64,000 nt of DNA. Source: Roseibium sp. TrichSKD4 (GTDB lineage Bacteria; Pseudomonadota; Alphaproteobacteria; Rhizobiales; Stappiaceae). The first letter of the stretch is position 1; each line of letters begins with the position of its first letter. The DNA lies in contig NZ_GL476311.1 in NCBI RefSeq assembly GCF_000148725.1, positions 7,501 through 71,500 of the forward strand, given 5' to 3'. Both the position numbers and the translations under genes were made by a program. Of this stretch, positions 34,319 through 42,267 are shown piece after piece. Below the pieces are notes generated by a model. It saw only the letters and a program-made list of their open reading frames with translations, was not told the DNA's origin and ran no database searches.

Positions 34319-34752
34319 CATCCACGGCGGGCAAAATGGACATGCAGGTAGTCGATTTCAGAATTGGCAAACTGGCGCTCGATTTCGCTTTTCAAGTCGG
34401 CCCCTTCTACCACTTCAGCATCCATCATGATGCCGGAGGCATTAAAGCCCCGAACGGAAAGCAGGCGTGACGAGACCATCTCGGGAATCGTGTTTTCCGG
34501 AGTTGATGCCTCGATCGCATTGCAGCCGACGAAAATCGCATGGCGAGAGCGATAGGGTGTGTGCGCCGTTTGATGTTCGTAGTTCAGCAGAAAAACCGAG
34601 TTTCCGGACGGAACATCTTCCAGGCTGACCCGGCATGGATACCCACCATCAGAGACATGTATCTCAACGCACTGATCTTTGAGCGCGTCTTCACTCAAGC
34701 CATGCAAATGGGAAAATTGAGACGCGGGAAGGGGAATGAATTGAAATGACAT
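34282..34752 (-). CDS. DUF1203 family protein
   Basis: 156-residue protein with the DUF1203 core GGYPCRVSLEDVPSGNSVFLLNYEHQ (shown only in part: YPCRVSLEDVPSG and LLNYEHQTAHTPYRS) and RHAIFVG. The family has no established function. Its ribosome site lies in the 3' arm of a perfect hairpin placed two bases before the ATG, so translation is probably controlled. The 3' end overlaps the end of the convergent membrane protein gene. Confidence 0.85.
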   Translation of the reverse strand: MSFQFIPLPASQFSHLHGLSEDALKDQCVEIHVSDGGYPCRVSLEDVPSGNSVFLLNYEHQTAHTPYRSRHAIFVGCNAIEASTPENTIPEMVSSRLLSVRGFNASGIMMDAEVVEGADLKSEIERQFANSEIDYLHVHFARRGCYAARVERVGSL

Positions 34753-34753
34753 G

Positions 34754-34781
34754 CCTGATCTCCTTGATTGCCGAGATCAGG
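34754..34781 (-). promoter_or_regulatory. Hairpin sequestering the DUF1203 ribosome site
   Basis: Perfect 9-bp arms CCTGATCTC and GAGATCAGG (34754-34762 and 34773-34781 on the plus strand). In the minus-strand transcript the 3' arm contains most of the AAGGAGATC Shine-Dalgarno and ends one or two bases before AUG 34752. No T run follows, so it is not a terminator for the upstream DUF533 gene. Confidence 0.6.
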
Positions 34782-34828
34782 CCTATCAATCCGTTTTGTG
34801 CTCGGACACCCGTTTTGCGAGTGGCTGC

Positions 34829-35578
34829 TTATCCTGCCATTTCAGCTTCGCGCACCGCCATTTCGATTTCGTCGACAAGCGCCGGATCCAGTGCGAGGCG
34901 AGCCGCGAGCATTTGCAGATAGGCCTTTTCAGCTGGATGATCCGGATTGATGGCAAGCCGGGAAGCTGCATAGATTTCAGCCGCCGTTTCCGGGCAAGTT
35001 GCGCTGGCCACGACCTTGTCGAGGTCAAGCGGTGACCGCAGCTCGTCCATCAAAAAGGCTTTCGCCTCGCTGTCTAGACCTGCCTCATCGATCTTGTCGA
35101 AAATGCGGGCCTGTTCTTCTGCGTCAATATGGCCATCTGCCTTGGCAGCAGAGATCATCGCCGTCAGAAGGTTGATCGCAAACTGGTTTTCGCCACCCGG
35201 CTGCCGGGCCGGGTCAAAGGCTGTGTCGCGCGGGGCTTCAATCGGGATCGGCTGGTCTGACGGGTAGGACGGACGTGGCTGGCCCTGCTGGTTGGCCTGA
35301 TATCCCTTGTAAGCCTTGTAGGCGAGGCCCGCCACCAATGCCATGCCCCCATAAGTGACCGCCTTTGAGCCAAGCTTACGGCCTGTCTTCGTGCCAAGCA
35401 TCAAGCCTGCCAAACTGCCCAGAGCGAGACCACCGCCTTGCGATGACAAGAAGTCTTTTCCTTGAGAGACGAGATCCGCGGACCCACCACGCTGGTCCCG
35501 GTTGGTGTATTGACCTGAGCCTTGGCCACCTGCCTGACTTCCCAAAAACTGATCCAGCAAGGACTTTGCATCAAACAT
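34829..35578 (-). CDS. DUF533 / TerB-like tellurite-resistance-type protein
   Basis: 249-residue protein. A Gly/Gln-rich N-terminal stretch (about 15-60) leads to a glycine-zipper hydrophobic segment (LALGSLAGLMLG, YGGMALVAGLAYKAYKGY, about 50-95), a Pro-rich linker, and a TerB-like helical domain in the last 110 residues with the acidic motif AKADGHIDAEEQ. It probably sits at the membrane. Start ATG 35578 has GGGAG upstream. The role of the family is not established. Confidence 0.85.
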   Translation of the reverse strand: MFDAKSLLDQFLGSQAGGQGSGQYTNRDQRGGSADLVSQGKDFLSSQGGGLALGSLAGLMLGTKTGRKLGSKAVTYGGMALVAGLAYKAYKGYQANQQGQPRPSYPSDQPIPIEAPRDTAFDPARQPGGENQFAINLLTAMISAAKADGHIDAEEQARIFDKIDEAGLDSEAKAFLMDELRSPLDLDKVVASATCPETAAEIYAASRLAINPDHPAEKAYLQMLAARLALDPALVDEIEMAVREAEMAG

Positions 35579-35678
35579 CGACAGCCGCTCCCATTTGCCC
35601 TGATTAAAGGGCGTTCGGTTTAAATCCAAATTACAGATGGGGGATGTTTGTGCCCTCTGCAAGCTTTCTCGGAAATCC

Positions 35679-36146
35679 CTACAGGGTCAAAGGCAAGAAA
35701 TTATCATCCTTGAGCGTGTCCATTGCGATGGAAGACCGGACATTTTGCACCGCCTCTTGTGGCAGAAGGTCATCATTGATGATTTGGGACAAGGCCTTGA
35801 GGTCCGGCACCACGATCTTCAAGAGATAATCCACATCGCCGGTCAAGGTGTGGGCTTCCTGCACTTCGGGCATCGCTGTCACCATGTTGCGGAATTTTCG
35901 GGCATTTTCACGGCTGTGCGCACCAAGCGTCACACCGACAAACGCTGTCACACTCAAGCCCAGCGCTTCAGGCTCTAGGGCTGCCCGATAGCGACGAATG
36001 ACGCCGTCCTGCTCCAACCGCTGACGCCTGCGCGAGATCTGGCTCGCAGACAATCCAATCCGATCCGCAATCTCCTGATTGGTCAGCGCGGCGTTTTCCT
36101 GCAGGACGCCCAGGATTTTCATATCAAAGCCATCAAGCGCAATCAT
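35679..36146 (-). CDS. Lrp/AsnC-family transcriptional regulator
   Basis: 155-residue regulator. The helix-turn-helix is LTNQEIADRIGLSASQISRRRQRLEQDGVI (about residues 21-50, quoted across the recognition helix SASQISRRRQRLE), followed by a RAM ligand-binding domain with VQEAHTLTGDVDYLLKI. It is divergent from the 4-hydroxyphenylpyruvate dioxygenase gene, so it likely responds to an aromatic amino acid and controls tyrosine breakdown. Confidence 0.92.
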   Translation of the reverse strand: MIALDGFDMKILGVLQENAALTNQEIADRIGLSASQISRRRQRLEQDGVIRRYRAALEPEALGLSVTAFVGVTLGAHSRENARKFRNMVTAMPEVQEAHTLTGDVDYLLKIVVPDLKALSQIINDDLLPQEAVQNVRSSIAMDTLKDDNFLPLTL

Positions 36147-36209
36147 TGTGCATCAAACATCTATTTAGAATTTATTTCTTGCGTCAGTATACGTGAAAAC
36201 CCATGGTTT

Positions 36210-36259
36210 GCACACACTGTGCGCGGAAATAGTTTCATTCTTGACCAAATTGTATTTGG
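36210..36259. promoter_or_regulatory. Two inverted repeats in the Lrp-hppD intergenic region
   Basis: GCACA-CAC-TGTGC lies at 36210-36222 and CCAAAT-TGT-ATTTGG at 36245-36259. The second ends just before the GGGAG ribosome site of the dioxygenase gene. Both are candidate binding sites for the divergent Lrp-type regulator or other factors. Confidence 0.5.
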
Positions 36260-36268
36260 GAGAAAATT

Positions 36269-37381
36269 ATGGGTCCGTTTCCGCACGATGCGCCCCCGGC
36301 GCAAATCTCCGATGAAAACCCGGCTGGTACCGACGGCTTCGAGTTTGTCGAGTTCTCCCACCCGGAACCGGAAAAGCTGGACACATTGTTCCGTAAAATG
36401 GGCTTTGTTCCGGTTGCCAAGCACAAGACCAAAGACGTCACTCTCTATCGTCAGGGCGATGTGACCTATGTTCTGAATGCAGAACCCAGTTCCTTTGGCA
36501 TGCAGTTTGTCGACCAACACGGCCCATGTGCGCCATCCATGGCGTGGCGTGTTGTTGATGCAAAGCATGCTTTCGAGCATGCCGTTGCCAAGGGAGCAAC
36601 GCCCTATGAAGGCACTGACAAGACGCTGGACGTACCAGCCATTGTCGGCATCGGCGGATCAGTGCTCTATTTCATCGACACCTATGGCGACAAGGGCTCT
36701 GCCTATGACGCTGAGTTTGACTGGCTGGAAGCGGTAAACCCGCAGCCGGAAGGCGTTGGCTTCTATTACCTCGACCACCTGACACACAATGTCTATCGCG
36801 GCAACATGGACAAGTGGTGGGACTTTTACCGCGACCTGTTCGGTTTTTCGCAAATCCACTTCTTCGATATTGATGGCCGTATCACGGGGCTGGTCAGCCG
36901 AGCGATTACGTCGCCCTGTGGCAAAATCCGCATTCCGCTGAACGAATCCAAGGATGACACCAGCCAGATCGAGGAATACCTCAAGAAATACAAGGGCGAA
37001 GGCATCCAGCACATCGCCGTAGGTTGTGACAACATCTATGACTGCACGGACAAACTGGCAGAAAACGAGCTCAAGTTCATGCCGGGGCCGCCGGACACGT
37101 ATTACGAGATGTCCAAGGACCGCGTTCAAGGCCACGACGAGCCGCTCGACCGGATGAAGAAGCACGGCATTCTGATTGACGGGGAAGGGGTCGTGAATGG
37201 CGGAATGACCAAGATCCTGCTGCAGATCTTCTCCAAGACAGTCATTGGGCCAATCTTCTTTGAATTCATCCAGCGCAAAGGCGACGAGGGCTTTGGTGAA
37301 GGCAACTTCCGCGCCCTGTTTGAATCCATCGAAGAAGATCAGATCCGGCGCGGTGTGATTTCCACTGAAGCTGCCGAATAA
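36269..37381 (+). CDS. hppD: 4-Hydroxyphenylpyruvate dioxygenase
   Basis: 370-residue Fe(II) dioxygenase that turns 4-hydroxyphenylpyruvate into homogentisate in tyrosine catabolism. The iron ligands are His 170 (LDHLTHNV), His 248 (GIQHIAVG) and Glu 332 (FFEFIQRKG), and the C-terminal helix FGEGNFRALFESIEEDQ gates the active site. Length is normal for the family. GGGAG lies upstream of ATG 36269. The later pathway genes (homogentisate dioxygenase, fumarylacetoacetase) are not in this window. Divergent Lrp-type regulator; a terminator follows. Confidence 0.96.
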   Translation: MGPFPHDAPPAQISDENPAGTDGFEFVEFSHPEPEKLDTLFRKMGFVPVAKHKTKDVTLYRQGDVTYVLNAEPSSFGMQFVDQHGPCAPSMAWRVVDAKHAFEHAVAKGATPYEGTDKTLDVPAIVGIGGSVLYFIDTYGDKGSAYDAEFDWLEAVNPQPEGVGFYYLDHLTHNVYRGNMDKWWDFYRDLFGFSQIHFFDIDGRITGLVSRAITSPCGKIRIPLNESKDDTSQIEEYLKKYKGEGIQHIAVGCDNIYDCTDKLAENELKFMPGPPDTYYEMSKDRVQGHDEPLDRMKKHGILIDGEGVVNGGMTKILLQIFSKTVIGPIFFEFIQRKGDEGFGEGNFRALFESIEEDQIRRGVISTEAAE

Positions 37382-37401
37382 GAGCAGTCCGGGACACCTT
37401 C

Positions 37402-37445
37402 AAAGCCTCGCAACATGGTGGGTGTTGCGGGGCTTTTCTTTTTTG
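37402..37445 (+). terminator. Rho-independent terminator of hppD
   Basis: Long stem AAAGCCTCGCAACA (37402-37415) with TGTTGCGGGGCTTT (37423-37436), one mismatch, followed by TCTTTTTTG. Convergent with the YeeE-type transporter gene, so it may act on both strands. Confidence 0.85.
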
Positions 37446-37465
37446 TTTTTCGCTCATCTTGACGA

Positions 37466-38389
37466 TTAAGCGTCCCGCTTTCGCTCTCCGGTGATCAAGA
37501 TCAGCGACGCAACGGTTGCCACCATGACGGCATAGACGACAAGGCCATGCAGGACGAAGTTTGGGATGGTCCAAAGCAGAAGCGTGTCATTGCCACCGGC
37601 GGTAAAAATTGCGCCCAGTCCCATCAAAATACCGCCAACAAAACACAAGAGTGCGCGTTTAAGACGCGGCCAGCGCGGGGTGAACTTGGAATTCAGGATT
37701 GCACTGATGGTTGCGCCGGAAAACAGGGCCAGAATTGCCAACTCAATTTGTAGACCATTTGATAATCCCTGACCGGCCAGCATCCGCCCGATCCACGCCT
37801 CATAACTCCACCCGGGATTAAGTGCGAAGGTCAAAACGGCCGCGATCCCCATGATGCAAAGCGCCAAAATTGCTGGCTCCCGTTTGCGAGCAAAACGCAC
37901 CACGCCATAAACCGCACCGAACGTTCCGATAAGGGCGGACACCCAGAAAAAGGTGCCTTCCGCCATAAGGACGCCGATCGGAAACTCCAACACTTCTGAA
38001 GGGTCTGGTTGCCACTGGTTTACGGTGTGGCGTGCCGCGATCAGACCCAGAAACGTTGTAAGAAAAGACGGGTCACCCGAAGTCAGACGCCCGACGCTGC
38101 CAATGAAGCAGCCATCATTCAGGTATGCGCCCACACCCATGACGATTGCGGCCGCCACAAGCACAAGGCCAATTGGCAAAATATGAGCATTCGGCACGTC
38201 CGCGCCCAGACCGAAACGCAGAAACAAAAGACATGCCGTGGCCGTGCACACCGCAACCCAGATGCCGATAAGCCAATCCGGTTTGCCGCGCCGGACCAGA
38301 CGCCGAGTTGCTGCAACGGTACATGTACTGGCGCGCGAGAGCGAAAACCCGAACACAAAGGCCGTCAGGAGTATTAAATAGTCAAACAT
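37466..38389 (-). CDS. YeeE/YedE (TsuA-type) thiosulfate/sulfur-compound transporter
   Basis: 307-residue inner-membrane protein with about nine helices. The conserved Cys motifs that handle thiosulfate in this family appear as RASTCTVAATRRL (near residue 23), NDGCFIGSVGRL (near 93) and the GGNDTLLLWTIP segment near the C-terminus. Probably imports thiosulfate or a related sulfur compound. Stand-alone gene; the usual small TsuB (TusA-like) partner is not adjacent. Confidence 0.85.
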   Translation of the reverse strand: MFDYLILLTAFVFGFSLSRASTCTVAATRRLVRRGKPDWLIGIWVAVCTATACLLFLRFGLGADVPNAHILPIGLVLVAAAIVMGVGAYLNDGCFIGSVGRLTSGDPSFLTTFLGLIAARHTVNQWQPDPSEVLEFPIGVLMAEGTFFWVSALIGTFGAVYGVVRFARKREPAILALCIMGIAAVLTFALNPGWSYEAWIGRMLAGQGLSNGLQIELAILALFSGATISAILNSKFTPRWPRLKRALLCFVGGILMGLGAIFTAGGNDTLLLWTIPNFVLHGLVVYAVMVATVASLILITGERKRDA

Positions 38390-38465
38390 GCGCGTTACTT
38401 AAGCCAAATCTAGGCGTTGTTGCTAGCGACTTGGCGGAGAAATTCGCCGCTTGACCTCATGCTCG

Positions 38466-38485
38466 TTAGGGTCAGGACCCTAGCT
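38466..38485. repeat. 20-bp palindromic element, copy 2
   Basis: TTAGGGTCAGGACCCTAGCT, including the perfect dyad TAGGGTC-AG-GACCCTA at 38467-38482. It covers the gshB stop codon, just as copy 1 covers the stop of the DNA-binding citrate synthase at 24417-24436 (18 of 20 bases identical). Confidence 0.6.
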
Positions 38486-39430
38486 TCCAGCCGTTACCTT
38501 TGCTTCCAGCACATCCCAAACCTTGGCCGCAACATCCGGTCCGCCGAGGTTCTGGATTGCGCGGATGCCTGTTGGCGCGGTGACATTGATTTCCGTCAAC
38601 ATGCCGTCAATCACATCGATTCCGACGAGGACCAAGCCCTTTTCCCGCAAGGACGGGCCAAGGCGCACGCAAATTTCCAGTTCCCTATCAGTCAGATCAC
38701 TATCGGTCGGAGAGCCACCGCGCACCATGTTGGAGCGCAGGTCGCCTTCAGCTGGAACCCGGTTCACAGCCCCCGCGAACTCGCCATCGACCAGAAGGAT
38801 ACGTTTGTCGCCATGCTTCACATTTGGCAGGAATTGTTGGATGACCCATGGCTCGCGAAAGGTTGCGGCGAAGAAGTCATAAAGAGAGCCGTAGTTCAGA
38901 TCGTCTCTGGTCACCCGGAAGACGGCAGCTCCGCCATGCCCGAACAGCGGCTTCATGACAATATCGCCATATTCGGCGCGGAATAGGTCAATCTCGTCCC
39001 GATCCCGGGTGATGAGTGTCGGCGGCATCAAGTCCGGAAACTCTGTCACAAACAGCTTTTCCGGTGCGTTGCGCACCTCTGTCGGGTTGTTCACGACCAG
39101 TGTGTTCGGGTGGATCTTCTCCAGAATATGCGTCGCGGCGATGTAGGACAGGTCGAACGGTGGGTCCTGACGCATCAAGACCACATCAACATCCAACATG
39201 TTCAGGCGCTGTTTTTCACCTAAAGTGAAATGATTGCCTTTTTCATCGCGCACTTCCACCGGATCAAGAGCGCAAAACACATCATCGCCGATCATCGCCA
39301 GACGGTCAGGCGTGTAGTGATAAAGCTCGTGCCCACGGGCCTGCGCTTCCAGCATCAACGCAAAGGCGCTGTCACCGGCGATATTAATTGAAGAAATATG
39401 GTCCATCTGGACCGCGATCTTGAGGGCCAT
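38480..39430 (-). CDS. gshB: Glutathione synthetase
   Basis: 316-residue ATP-grasp enzyme that adds glycine to gamma-glutamylcysteine. The N-terminal [45 protein letters not shown] (ATP) and [23 protein letters not shown] (substrate and metal; the last part conserved as INVT-PTGI) identify the family. Two bases past the ATG-proximal region no second gene overlaps; the yraN-like gene lies 102 bases upstream on the same strand, so rsmI-yraN-gshB is a probable operon. Confidence 0.95.
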   Translation of the reverse strand: MALKIAVQMDHISSINIAGDSAFALMLEAQARGHELYHYTPDRLAMIGDDVFCALDPVEVRDEKGNHFTLGEKQRLNMLDVDVVLMRQDPPFDLSYIAATHILEKIHPNTLVVNNPTEVRNAPEKLFVTEFPDLMPPTLITRDRDEIDLFRAEYGDIVMKPLFGHGGAAVFRVTRDDLNYGSLYDFFAATFREPWVIQQFLPNVKHGDKRILLVDGEFAGAVNRVPAEGDLRSNMVRGGSPTDSDLTDRELEICVRLGPSLREKGLVLVGIDVIDGMLTEINVTAPTGIRAIQNLGGPDVAAKVWDVLEAKVTAGS

Positions 39431-39532
39431 TCAGCGTCTCCGGGCGGGCGCGGAAGGCCCGCGCAAAGGAATGTCTTGCTCCAGATATGCTAAGTGGACT
39501 GCAGTTTGTCCAGTGGGCACAACGTGTTGATT

Positions 39533-39904
39533 TCAGTCCGCTGCCTGAAAGGCATTTGCAATTCGCTCCGGCCAGCGCCAAGGGCGAACGATCACAACAT
39601 CAAACCGCAGGCTGTAGAACCCGGCCTTGGGATGCTCTGCCACGAAAATCCGGGCTGCCCGGATGATCCGTCGCTGGTTTGAAGGCGAAACGGCCTCCAT
39701 GGCAGCACGGCGTGTTTTGCGTGCCTTTACCTCGACAAAAGCGACCGTCTTGCCCTTTTTGGCGATCAGGTCGATTTCGCCAGCCTTGGTTTTGTAGCGG
39801 TGTTTCAAGATCCGCCAACCGGTAAGGCGCAGCGCCCAGGCAGCACGGCTTTCGGCAGATAGGCCCAAACCATACGCCTTTTTGCGCCTTTGGGTTTCGC
39901 CCAT
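39533..39904 (-). CDS. YraN/UPF0102 family endonuclease-like protein
   Basis: 123-residue protein with a restriction-endonuclease-like core: GEIDLIAKKG (Asp) and VAFVEVKARK (Glu, Lys). Start chosen at ATG 39904, which has AAGGG upstream; the frame is open much further upstream but only as the antisense of rsmI. Its start lies 2 bases after the rsmI stop. The family is conserved beside rsmI in many bacteria; the function is uncertain. Confidence 0.9.
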   Translation of the reverse strand: MGETQRRKKAYGLGLSAESRAAWALRLTGWRILKHRYKTKAGEIDLIAKKGKTVAFVEVKARKTRRAAMEAVSPSNQRRIIRAARIFVAEHPKAGFYSLRFDVVIVRPWRWPERIANAFQAAD

Positions 39905-39905
39905 C

Positions 39906-40814
39906 TTAACCCTTACCGTCTTTGAGAGACAACGCCCGCTTGTAAAGCTCTCCGCGATCAAGGCCCGTTGCCTTGGCAACCTTTTTGGCCGCGGCGCTGA
40001 CTGGCATGTCCGACAAGGCTTCCAAAAGCAGCGCATCGGCATCTGCTGCTTCTGCTTCCGGTTTTTCTTCAGGTGGGCCAATGAGAATGACGATTTCGCC
40101 CTTCACGGTCGTACCCTCATACCGGTTTGCCACCTCTGCCAGTGTCCCTCGCTCAAATGTTTCAAAGCGTTTGGTCAGTTCGCGGGCAACGACTGCCTCT
40201 CGGTCCGGACCCAAAACCTCAGCCATTGTGCTCAAGGTTGCCGCCAGCCGGTGCGGGGACTCAAAGAAAATCAGGGTTGACTTGATTGCCGCCAACTCGT
40301 TGAGCCGCGTTGTCTTGGGGCCGCCTTTTTGCGGCAAAAAGCCTGCAAAAACTACTGTGTCACTCGGGAGGCCTGACGCCACCAACCCCGCCATGGGAGC
40401 AGATGCGCCGGGGATCGGGATGACATTGTAGCCTTCCTCAAGCACGGACCGCACCAAACGATAGCCGGGGTCCGACACGAGTGGTGTACCAGCATCACTG
40501 ACCAACGCGACAGCCTCGCCCCGTTCCAGTGTTTCCAGCAATTTCGGTCGTTGCTTTTCGGCGTTATGCTCATGATAGGCAAGCAACTGTGCCTTTAAAC
40601 CAAATTTATGGGTGAGGGTGGCGGTGACTCGTGTGTCCTCGCAGGCAATGATGGATGCGGCGGCCAGCGTTTCCAGCGCCCTGACCGTGATATCTCCCAG
40701 ATTGCCAATTGGCGTGGAGACAATATAAAGCGCGGGCTCAAGACGCGGGGCCTCATATGCATGCGCAGACAGATGATAGCGGCGTTCCACGGAAATCTTG
40801 TCAGTCTTGTCCAT
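39906..40814 (-). CDS. rsmI: 16S rRNA (cytidine-1402 2'-O)-methyltransferase
   Basis: 302-residue tetrapyrrole-methylase-fold enzyme that methylates the 2'-OH of C1402 in the decoding centre with SAM. The SAM-binding TPIGNLGDITVRA is near residue 35, with ACEDTR, SDAGTPLVSDPG and SGLPSDTVVFAGFLP. ATG 40814 has AGGAG 6 bases upstream. Divergent from the LpoA-like gene, the same arrangement as rsmI and lpoA in enterobacteria. Confidence 0.95.
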   Translation of the reverse strand: MDKTDKISVERRYHLSAHAYEAPRLEPALYIVSTPIGNLGDITVRALETLAAASIIACEDTRVTATLTHKFGLKAQLLAYHEHNAEKQRPKLLETLERGEAVALVSDAGTPLVSDPGYRLVRSVLEEGYNVIPIPGASAPMAGLVASGLPSDTVVFAGFLPQKGGPKTTRLNELAAIKSTLIFFESPHRLAATLSTMAEVLGPDREAVVARELTKRFETFERGTLAEVANRYEGTTVKGEIVILIGPPEEKPEAEAADADALLLEALSDMPVSAAAKKVAKATGLDRGELYKRALSLKDGKG

Positions 40815-41016
40815 GGTGCGCTCCTGCTGCAATCCGGTTTAGTACGTCGCAAAAATGCCCGTTTTGGGCGGTTGTTTTCAGCGCTACCGGGCCTTTTATC
40901 GTTATTCAAGTGTAAATCCGGCGCGGAATGGGGTCTTGCCCTTGATCTCGGAGTAGATCTGGACACACCCTTCACGAAACCGTAAGTGTCTCGTGAAGTT
41001 TTACAAGGAGGCTGGG

Positions 41017-42228
41017 GTGCAGCGTATTCATCTGAGCAAGAAATCCACACACTGGTTCCGCGCGACATGTGTTGGCGCAGCAGCATTGATGTTGGCTGCC
41101 TGTCAGGGATCCTCGCTTGGCTCACTCCCTGGAACTTCCATTTCCGGTGACCAACCGCCGCAAACATCCGGTGACGTGATTGGCACTGGCTCTGTCCGTG
41201 TCGGCCTTCTCCTACCTCTGAGTGGCAACAGCGGTTCGCAGTCAATCGGGACAGTTTTTCGCAATTCGGCGGAACTTGCCCTTTCCAGCTTTCCCAACGC
41301 TGATGTCCAGCTTCTGGTGAAGGATACAGGCGGGACAGTTGAAGGTGGACGCAGCGCAGCTCAGTCGGCTATTGCCGAAGGTGCTGAGTTTATCCTCGGG
41401 CCCATTTTCTCTCCTGCCGTTTCAGGAGCTGCGACGGTTGCTCGTTCATCCGGCGTTCCCGTTGTTGCGTTTTCAACCGACACTTCCGTCGCCTCCAGCG
41501 GTGTTTACCTGTTGAGCTTCCTGCCAGCGGGAGATGTAAAACGTATTATCGGCTATGCTGCGAGCCAGCAAAAACGCTCTTTTGCAGCGCTAATACCTGA
41601 CAACACATACGGTGCAGTTGTCGAAGCTTCCTTCCGGCAGGAAGTTGGCCGTGCGGGAGGTCGAATTGTCTCCATTCAGCGGTACAAGACAACTGGCGGG
41701 GATACGGCAGACCTGACCGCCAAAGCGCAGTCTCTTGCAGCAAGCGCCGGTCAGATTGATGCTTTATTTGTTCCAGCTGGCGGCGGGGTGCCGTCACTGG
41801 TGGTCCAGACTTTGACCGCCGCCGGGGCGAATTTCGGCAACATCAAGATCCTCGGCAGCGGCCAATGGGATACACAGCAAATGAAATCCAATCCGGTTCT
41901 GGCCGGAAGCTGGTATCCGGGACCGGAAAACAGCGGTTTTCAGACATTTGCCGGGCGATACAAGTCCACCTACAATTCGGTTCCACCGCGCAATGCGACG
42001 CTCGCCTATGACGGTGTGACATTAGCCGCAGGGCTCGTACGCTCTGCCGGGCAGCAGCGCTTTTCGCGCAGTGTTCTGACAAACCGCGACGGCTTTATCG
42101 GCATTGACGGGCTTTTCCGCTTCCTGAGCAATGGCCAGAATGAGCGCGGTCTCGCTGTTTATCAGATGACAGGGTCGAGCAGTCAGGTTGTATCGCCAGC
42201 GCCTCGCGACTTCCGCTCAGCACGCTGA
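41017..42228 (+). CDS. Penicillin-binding protein activator-like lipoprotein (LpoA type)
   Basis: 403-residue lipoprotein with the lipobox LMLAAC (Cys at about 29) followed by a periplasmic-binding-protein fold (VRVGLLLPLSGNSG, EFILGPIFSPAVSGAA, VPVVAFSTD). It resembles the domain of LpoA that activates PBP1A in the outer membrane, and it sits divergent from rsmI just as lpoA does in enterobacteria. GTG 41017 is preferred because AAGGAGG lies about 6 bases ahead; GTG 40993 has none. An amino-acid-binding protein is a less likely alternative. Confidence 0.88.
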   Translation: MQRIHLSKKSTHWFRATCVGAAALMLAACQGSSLGSLPGTSISGDQPPQTSGDVIGTGSVRVGLLLPLSGNSGSQSIGTVFRNSAELALSSFPNADVQLLVKDTGGTVEGGRSAAQSAIAEGAEFILGPIFSPAVSGAATVARSSGVPVVAFSTDTSVASSGVYLLSFLPAGDVKRIIGYAASQQKRSFAALIPDNTYGAVVEASFRQEVGRAGGRIVSIQRYKTTGGDTADLTAKAQSLAASAGQIDALFVPAGGGVPSLVVQTLTAAGANFGNIKILGSGQWDTQQMKSNPVLAGSWYPGPENSGFQTFAGRYKSTYNSVPPRNATLAYDGVTLAAGLVRSAGQQRFSRSVLTNRDGFIGIDGLFRFLSNGQNERGLAVYQMTGSSSQVVSPAPRDFRSAR

Positions 42229-42267
42229 TAGAATAGAGCTATCTGTGAAACCTTGGGAAAGCATATC

